From Nannizziopsis barbatae (lineage: Eukaryota > Ascomycota > Eurotiomycetes > Onygenales > Nannizziopsiaceae), in assembly GCA_014964245.1 (NCBI GenBank), contig JACVYH010000008.1, positions 62,001 to 126,000 on the forward strand: DNA of 64,000 nt, given 5' to 3'. Positions within the stretch are counted from its first letter, which is position 1. Every line of letters starts with the position of its first letter. Under the pieces are notes generated by a model. That model made no database searches, was not told the DNA's origin, and saw nothing but the letters and a program-made list of their open reading frames with translations. Shown here piece after piece: positions 57,741 through 64,000 of this stretch. Both the position numbers and the translations under genes were made by a program.

Positions 57741-60700
57741 CTAACCAGAAGGAGTCACAACCCGTTTCGACAGGAAACTTCTCCGCGGTTTGGGACTCTC
57801 GACATCATCTGTGCCAGGTGCATTCGATTGCGAGGTGGTCGGTCTCATCGAAACATTATCGGATGGTGTGAATGCGGTCTTGAAAATAACTGTTCCGCTT
57901 CCGGCCTTCACGGTTCGATCCTTTCCAGCGCCAGATGCTTGGTCGTCGATAAAGAACAACGCTTCGCCGAGGACATGGTCCGAGCCAAAGGTAGCGTGGT
58001 CCTTGACTTGGACTTGGAACTGACAATCGGCGGCCACGTCTTTCAATCGGAAAGTCTCGTTGCCTTGATCAAACGTGACTGTTGGAGCGGATGACGTTAC
58101 TTTGATCGCCTTTGTCTTGTGAACTTCCTTCCAGCCCTTAGCCGTGGATTGTTTAATGATGACACGAACGTTGGACGACGGTGGGTATTCGGCGGCTGAC
58201 ACAATGGTGAAAGATGCCATTCCAAGCTCACCCTTACCGGGTCCACCGAAGCTATGTCTTTCGGAGACCGAGCTTCGGGTGCGAGAGTGCGCCATTGGAG
58301 AAGCTGCGGCAAAAAGAGGTGGCGAGCCATCGGCAGCCATCGAAGTACGATCGTGAGTAGGAGTAATCTCGACTTCAGGAACTCCGGCAGCTCCATTGCT
58401 TGCAGCTGCAATATCGGCACCCGAGGCTGCATCGTCGTCCTTACCATGACGAACTCCACGTAAGATACCGTGCTTGAGGAACGAAGCGCCTTTCACCACG
58501 CCACCACCAATAAAACCAACCGTCTTTACTGGAGCACCGACGATTTTGCCTGGAGTTGCGAAAGTGCCCGAGAATGTCGAGGATCCCTGGCGAGAGCGAA
58601 TTACATAGTCAGGTTTGAACAGGAGTTTCAAGCGAATAGCACCTGACTTTCCGTCAAGAGGAATGGAGACTTCTTGCGACCGGAATGGCTCCAACTTGTC
58701 TAATGTGATCACAGCATTACCCAAATGATCCGCCTTCTCTCCGAAATCCCAGTCATAGACTTCAACTTTGAAATCGGCAGCGATTCTGGAAGAAACAGGG
58801 CACTCGAAGAATTCATTCCAGGCAGGATGTAAAGTTTTCTTCTGGACTTTCGTCTTGAAAACTTCTTTACCGTTGAGTTTGAATCGGCAGTATGGGTCAC
58901 TGAAGCCGTTTCGATCCGCAGATGGTAAGTCAGCCGCATCGAGGACGTCCACTCGTAAAGTACCCATGTTATTGATGCTCTCCGACGGATCTAGTTTCAT
59001 TTTGACAGGTATGTATTTTAGGCTGACTTTCACCTTGCTCACAGCGCCGTCGTTCGATCTTAGCACCAATTCCGTTGGTTTATACTGGTAGAAAATCAGC
59101 AGGGTTTCCTTATTAACGGAAGAATATTTGTCTACGTACCAAGCACTGCTGAAGAGTTGCAAGAGTTGCTCCACTAAGTTTTGCAATAGATCGGTCATGC
59201 GCCTCATCATTTTCACCCTTCTTGTCGGTTTTATCAACCAGGCGAAGAGTCATCTTGGAAAATTCGAGTTCGCGAACGAATGCGTCCCCAACTGCAACAT
59301 CAATTAGTCCAACGTTCAGGTAAAGTTAAACGACATTCTTCCTTACCATCGTTGAATGTCACGGTTTTCGAGTGAGCTTTGGCGGATGTGTAGCAAGGGA
59401 ATGCATAATCATCCATCAAGACTTCAAGCTGAACGTCGCTATGGGATAGTTGACCCTCAATTACTTTGAAAACGATCAAGCCGGATTCTGTTCTTTTCTT
59501 AGTATATCAACTGCCAGAAAAAAGAGTCATGGATCATACCATAGTTATGTAGATCTTGTGCAGTAATGCAAATCTTCGGAGCCTTTTCAGTAGGAGATGA
59601 CAAACTCGCTGTATCACCATTGGCCAGCAATTTAGAGCTGCTGGTCGTGTCAAGGCTTGCTCGGCTGGTAGATTTGGTATCTGTAGCTTTGGCCTCTGCA
59701 TTCTTAGAATCTGTGGTTTTAGTATCTGTCGTCTTAGTATCGGTGCTTTTCCGCTCGGATTCGGAAGTGGAGGACCGCGAACTCTCCAAACTCTTCCGTG
59801 TTTCTGCAGAAACCTCTTTCTCCATTGCTTTCCTAGCTTTGGCGTCTTCCTCCTCTTCTTCAGGATCGAGCACATTGAGCGTAGGATAGAAGGCGACGGT
59901 GTAATTTAGTGTACCTTTCGGGTGTCCTCGGCCTTCCAATCGCAAGGCTGTTGATAGTAATTGTTTTTCATCATCAACTTCAAAGGTACCATCTTCGCCT
60001 TCGCGAATGTAATCTGCAGCGGACAATTCGAGCACGCCTAGGGACCTGTCTTTGCCAAGGCTTTCTTCATCCATGACTTCAAGCAAAATCTTCTCGCGTG
60101 CTGAATGCATCGGAACATAGACCACCTCATCCCAATCAGGGTTCAAGTTATTTCTCCAGGTCACAGTGCGAGCCTTTTCAACTCCATTAAGTAGTACCTT
60201 GACGTACGGGTCAGACTTGCCCATGGTTTCTAGATTTCTCAGGTCTCTAGCATTCTTCAAGTGGATACGCATAACGCCGATTGGTGTCACATAGCCACCA
60301 CCGCCAATCACACCTCTGATAGCAACAGGTTTCCAATCGACCTTTAGTTTTGCCCGGCCAGTCTTTGCTCCACGGAGATTGACCCAGTCACGTCCTTTTT
60401 CCATGAGTTTCAGCATATCGTTCAATTTAATTTGATAAGATCCTAAGATTGGGTCGGTGGCCAGGTCACGATCATCCTTAATAATCAAGCCGAGACGAGC
60501 GGTTTTCCGATCAGTAATGAGAACCTCCTTCGACGGATTAGTGAAAATCGGGTTATTAGTTCGCTTCAGTTTGTTTGTGATATGGATTTCTTTTCCGTTG
60601 AGAAGTAAGACTCCGTAAGGGTTGAGTTGGCCGACCAGACTCTTAGTACCATCAAGATCTTTGGCCTGTTCGATCGTGATTCTCGCAATACCCGAGTTTA

Positions 60701-62664
60701 ATTCCGGTGGTGGTTCGTTAGCTCCCGTTTCCGGATTTTTACCTCCTGTCATAACTGGGAAGAATCGAACATCGGCTTGCAGAGTCCCGCGGTTACGTCC
60801 ATTAGCCATGACATCGAGAGACAAGTTTTCCTGGTCCGTTTGCTGCTCCAGTGATTCCATGGGGAAAGTAGCGGCACCGAGTTCTTTATCCTTTCGAATT
60901 TCATTGTAGTCCTTGACATGCATCGTGAGCGAGTCCGTGTAGGAAGTGATAATAATATACAGCGTCTCATTCCACTTAGGATTCGCAGATTCATAGACGG
61001 TCTTGGTTCTCGCAAGCGCAGTGCCTCCGTTGATAGAGATCGTGGCGTAAGGATCTGGTGAGCCGGAAAACTTGTCGGTATTCTTGAGATTGTGGGCGCC
61101 GTGGATGGTCACAGCAACCACACCAATGGCCTGGTCTACTGGATTACCAGCCAACATCTTCGCGATTTCAACAGGGAAGACATTAGGCTCGTACATCATC
61201 GGGGCCAAGTTACCGTGTATCTGGTCCTTAATAAAGCTCTCTAGGCCAGGAATGATATTGATATCAATGCCCAACAAATCACCTCCAAGCGGTTTACAAA
61301 CGTAATCAATGTCCGGTTCGCCCAAGAACGATATATCAACTCGCTCGATATGAGGGAAAGGTATTTGGAGCTTGAATTTCACCCGCATCAAACCCGAAAA
61401 GGCGAAATCTTCCACGATGACGTCCAAACCTTTGCTGACCAAGCCTTTGCCTATCCGGACTTCCAAGACGACCTTGGGGTTAATTTTGTTACGAAGCTGG
61501 CGGGCAGTTAGGTCCATGGTGTCATTAGGAGTGAAGCTGAACTTCCAGTCCATCAACACTGTATCGACTTCGGTCTTTGGGTAGGTTTTCACGTGTTCCA
61601 ATCGAGGAGGTTTGGTACCGAGAACAAAGGTCTTCAGGCGCAAGCTATCCAAGAACGAAGGAGTTGCAGTGCTGAGAACCTGGTCGACGGAGTTAATAAT
61701 CGTGTCGCAAATCACGGGAGCGTAAATCGGCCAGAATTTGACGAGGAAGCTATTGATCCATTCCAAAGTTTCCGTGTCGGTCTCCAGTTTATTTTTCGCC
61801 AATTCACGATTTATATCGTCGCGGAAGTTCCGTCGAACACGGCGAATCGAGGTCCGGTAGTAGGTAGCGCAGAATGCCATGATAATAAAAATCCATCCTA
61901 GCCCTCCGCCTAGAAGCGCAACGAGCCATGAGGAAAGGCATGCGAAAATAATGACTCCGGCATTGTGGTACCAATCTGTTGCAGTAGAAATTAGTCCCAA
62001 GAAAACCGAAGTGAAAGGCGTAGGTAGTTACCTCCGAAGAACTTTTCGTCCAATTTGCTTTCTAAAAGAGTTTGGTGGTCGAGCAGGATTTCTCCATCGT
62101 CCGCCTCATCCTCTTTTACATGGAACCTAGGAGCCCAACCTGTTCGGTCTCTCGCCCATCGCTCCTCCTCGGTAAGTTCTTTGCGTGCCGGTGCCGGGGC
62201 TGGCGATGGCGTCGGCGGCTCTAATGTTTTAGCTGTAGTCGGAGTTTTTCCATCAGTAGCGCTGGTACCGTTGACCTAAGGCGATAGTTAGTCAATCGAT
62301 CAGATACGGTAGAGATGAGCGCACGTACGACATCAGTAGCTACAGCGACGGGCGCAGGTTTCTTGTCTCGGTGGAAGCCAGTGGGTATGGACTGGGAAGT
62401 TCCGGCGCATTGTTAGCGATATCCAGCGGAGAATTAATAGAATAGACAGAAACCTACCGCTTCTACCTGTTTTTTCTTCTGTTCGGGTGTCGCATCTGGA
62501 TCGAATTCGTATACAGCTGCACCGGCCTTTTTGCTCTCCTCGACTAGTGTTTTCTGGGCATCTTCACCACTGACTGTCGACTGAGGGTCCTGAGCAGCTT
62601 CCACGGCCGCCTTCTGCGTCAACTCAGCCTTCATATGCTGCAGGTGCTCGGAAGCGAAGGACAT
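57741..62664 (-). CDS. Tricalbin (extended-synaptotagmin-like), ER-plasma membrane tether
   Basis: Seven exons (62664-62458, 62391-62329, 62275-62032, 61975-59540, 59487-59347, 59291-59140, 59084-57741) with introns of 66, 53, 56, 52, 55 and 55 bp join in frame to 1528 aa. A disordered N-terminus leads to a membrane hairpin (about 177-213; AGVIIFACLSSWLVALLGGG) and an SMP lipid-transfer domain (about 235-440). Calcium/phospholipid-binding C2 domains follow: near 465 (SGSPDPYATISI), 600, 760 (MGKSDPYVKVLL), 1000 and 1120 (NGFSDPYCRFKL), with a final C2-like segment near 1360. A Thr/Lys/Asp linker with TDTKT units lies between the third and fourth. Tricalbins (yeast Tcb1-3) anchor cortical ER to the plasma membrane and carry lipid; the SMP and C2 order supports that. 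Separate readings of the long exons would split this into three false genes. Confidence 0.92.
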
Positions 62665-63653
62665 GGTTCAGCAAAAAGCAGAATCGGCAACGGGCAACGA
62701 TTTCAGCACGGTATTAACGAGCCCATTCGGCAGTGAGATGCTTGCGAGCTTCGGTTGATGGGAAATGGCGTGAAATTCGGCAATTGTTGGCAAAAAAGGA
62801 GTTTGCAGAATCGAGTTGAGAACAGCAGCTCTAGAGGTGAGGTTACACAGCTATGCGGGGAGGAACAGATAGATGCTGGAGGCGCTGGAGTTGGAGGCTT
62901 TTAATAAGGACACACGGGGTGACGAGGCCCGGGTGTTGTAACCAGCAGAATGACGACAATTGGCATTCACAAAACCAATGCAGGCGGTGGTGTGAACGAA
63001 CAACAGAGACCAGAGAATTAAGAAGAGGTTTGTTAATATCCTGAGTCAAAGACACATCCTGCCTTCAATGCCTATCACTTGCCCTTTTTCTTCCTCTCAT
63101 CTGTGCTTTGCTTGGCCTCCTTATTATTATTTTATTTTCCAATCTCCTTTCGCAAGCTAACTTTCCACCTTCACCTTCAATCCCAAGAGCCACTTTTTAC
63201 TTCGTCATCACTTTTCTTGCTTTTGGCTTCTTGACGCTAAGGATTAAATAAATACTACTAGTTGCCCATCAGGCCCCACTTGCTGTAATATTACCGGGTC
63301 TCAGGTCAGGCTCTTCAGCCACATATTGCCGTCAATCCCCAGAGGGCGAGAGGCGAAAAGGCGGGAGAAGGTTAAAAGAGACCCCTGTTTGCACGGCCAC
63401 ATCTGCATCTTACGGAATATGTTTCACTTTTCAGATCTATATCATGTCTTGCTATATATATTGTTTCCAAGAAATTCGGGATGCTTCAATTATCCTAGGA
63501 CGTAATGAAATCCGGAGTGGCTTGTCAACCCTTAGCAATCCCTATTAGCTATCCTTGTGGACTAAGTATACCGTCAAATATTGTTTCTTCAACTCCATAA
63601 GCACTCTTAAAACCATGGCGTATTTATTAATAGACCGATAAGGGCAGATTTCG

Positions 63654-63890
63654 GGCTCAGTTAAGGGTTGGTTCCAAGGACACCTAGAATGAATTGAAAA
63701 GGGCTGCAGAAACCCTTGATAAAGCACTGTATCAAGGGCATGTTAGAGGCTCAGTTAGTTAGTTAAGGCTTTGATCTAAGGACAGCTGATATGAATCGAA
63801 AAAAGGTTACGAAACGCCTTGACGAAGCATGTATCAAAGGGATTTCAAAGATCCGACCAAGACTTTGGTCTAAGGATAGACATGCTAAGG
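63654..63890 (+). repeat. Degenerate tandem repeat, unit about 94-102 bp
   Basis: Two diverged units start with GGCTCAGTTA at 63654 and 63748. They share TCYAAGGACA (63673, 63775) and ATGAATYGAAAA, then CCTTGAYRAAGCA and GTATCAARGG. A third partial copy of TCTAAGGATA lies at 63869. The first offset (102 bp) is a multiple of three, and both units translate to related peptides broken by stops. Confidence 0.55.
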
Positions 63891-63896
63891 GCTAAA

Positions 63897-64000
63897 CTGT
63901 TGAGGAGGACGATGACTTGGAGAGCGACAATATTGCTACTTCCATGGGCACTCATCAGGCTCCCTCTTCGTTTCAGGCCTTCTCTTCTTCTGAACTAACG
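63897..64000 (+). CDS. Open frame running off the right edge (possible gene fragment)
   Basis: From just after TAA at 63894-63896 a frame reads TVEEDDDLESDNIATS and then a Ser-rich stretch to the last base. It is acidic and compositionally protein-like but only 34 codons are visible and there is no ATG until codon 17. It may be an exon of a downstream gene or a remnant linked to the repeats. Confidence 0.2.

Larger units (their letters stand above)
62665..64000. other. Promoter of tricalbin and right-edge repeats
   Basis: Upstream of the tricalbin gene. The last 350 bp carry degenerate tandem repeats and then an open frame to the edge. No complete gene seen. Confidence 0.5.

Overview
The window reads as nuclear DNA of a filamentous ascomycete. 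Genes lie on both strands and are split by short introns (mostly 50-70 bp) with GTRNGT-type donors, CTAAC/CTGAC branch sites and YAG acceptors. The gene set (CFEM protein, DUF7514-type protein, tricalbin, UGPase, many Zn2Cys6/SDR/MFS genes) is typical of Pezizomycotina. Eurotiomycetes, perhaps Onygenales, is my best guess from family flavour only. I see no CRISPR, operon, bacterial or viral feature and no intact transposon.

Layout. 1-1946: 3' part of a gene cut by the left edge. 2593-11319, minus strand: a CFEM membrane protein, the MoaD-like subunit CnxG, a cystathionine gamma-synthase-like PLP enzyme and a five-exon 1134-aa orphan. 14673-26661, plus strand: a TRP-like channel, a FYVE/RING ubiquitin ligase and a Zn2Cys6 regulator. 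27989-33597: a PRISE-type reductase, an Fmp42-like transporter and a convergent amidase. 34950-40513, plus strand: a four-exon protein with a DUF4185-like fold, the small U2AF subunit and a DUF7514 protein. 41486-50362: an FHA-pseudokinase, a nuclear-looking orphan, an RNase H and UGPase. 52349-57303: a two-RRM protein, an SDR, a kinase-like protein and tRNA-Thr(UGU) with its T-run terminator. 57741-62664: a 1528-aa tricalbin in seven exons. The last 1.3 kb holds degenerate tandem repeats and a short open frame running off the edge.

Most genes are housekeeping or cell-biology genes with no obvious shared pathway: molybdenum cofactor, sulfur amino acids, splicing, UDP-glucose, ER-plasma membrane contacts. 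The only stretch resembling a metabolic group is regulator, PRISE reductase, transporter and amidase (23846-33597), and that is inference.

The most notable observations are: (1) a 9-bp motif, TACGGAGTA/TACTCCGTA, found 17 times, always between genes, sometimes as a 7-bp tandem; (2) an FHA protein whose kinase domain has lost both catalytic aspartates, with a possible alternative hydrophobic tail; (3) a SUMO-interacting-like motif in the FYVE/RING ligase; (4) a gene at 34950 that looks single-exon but continues through three further exons. Exon boundaries were worked out by hand from splice signals and frame. For each multi-exon gene except the left-edge one, the exon lengths sum to a multiple of three.
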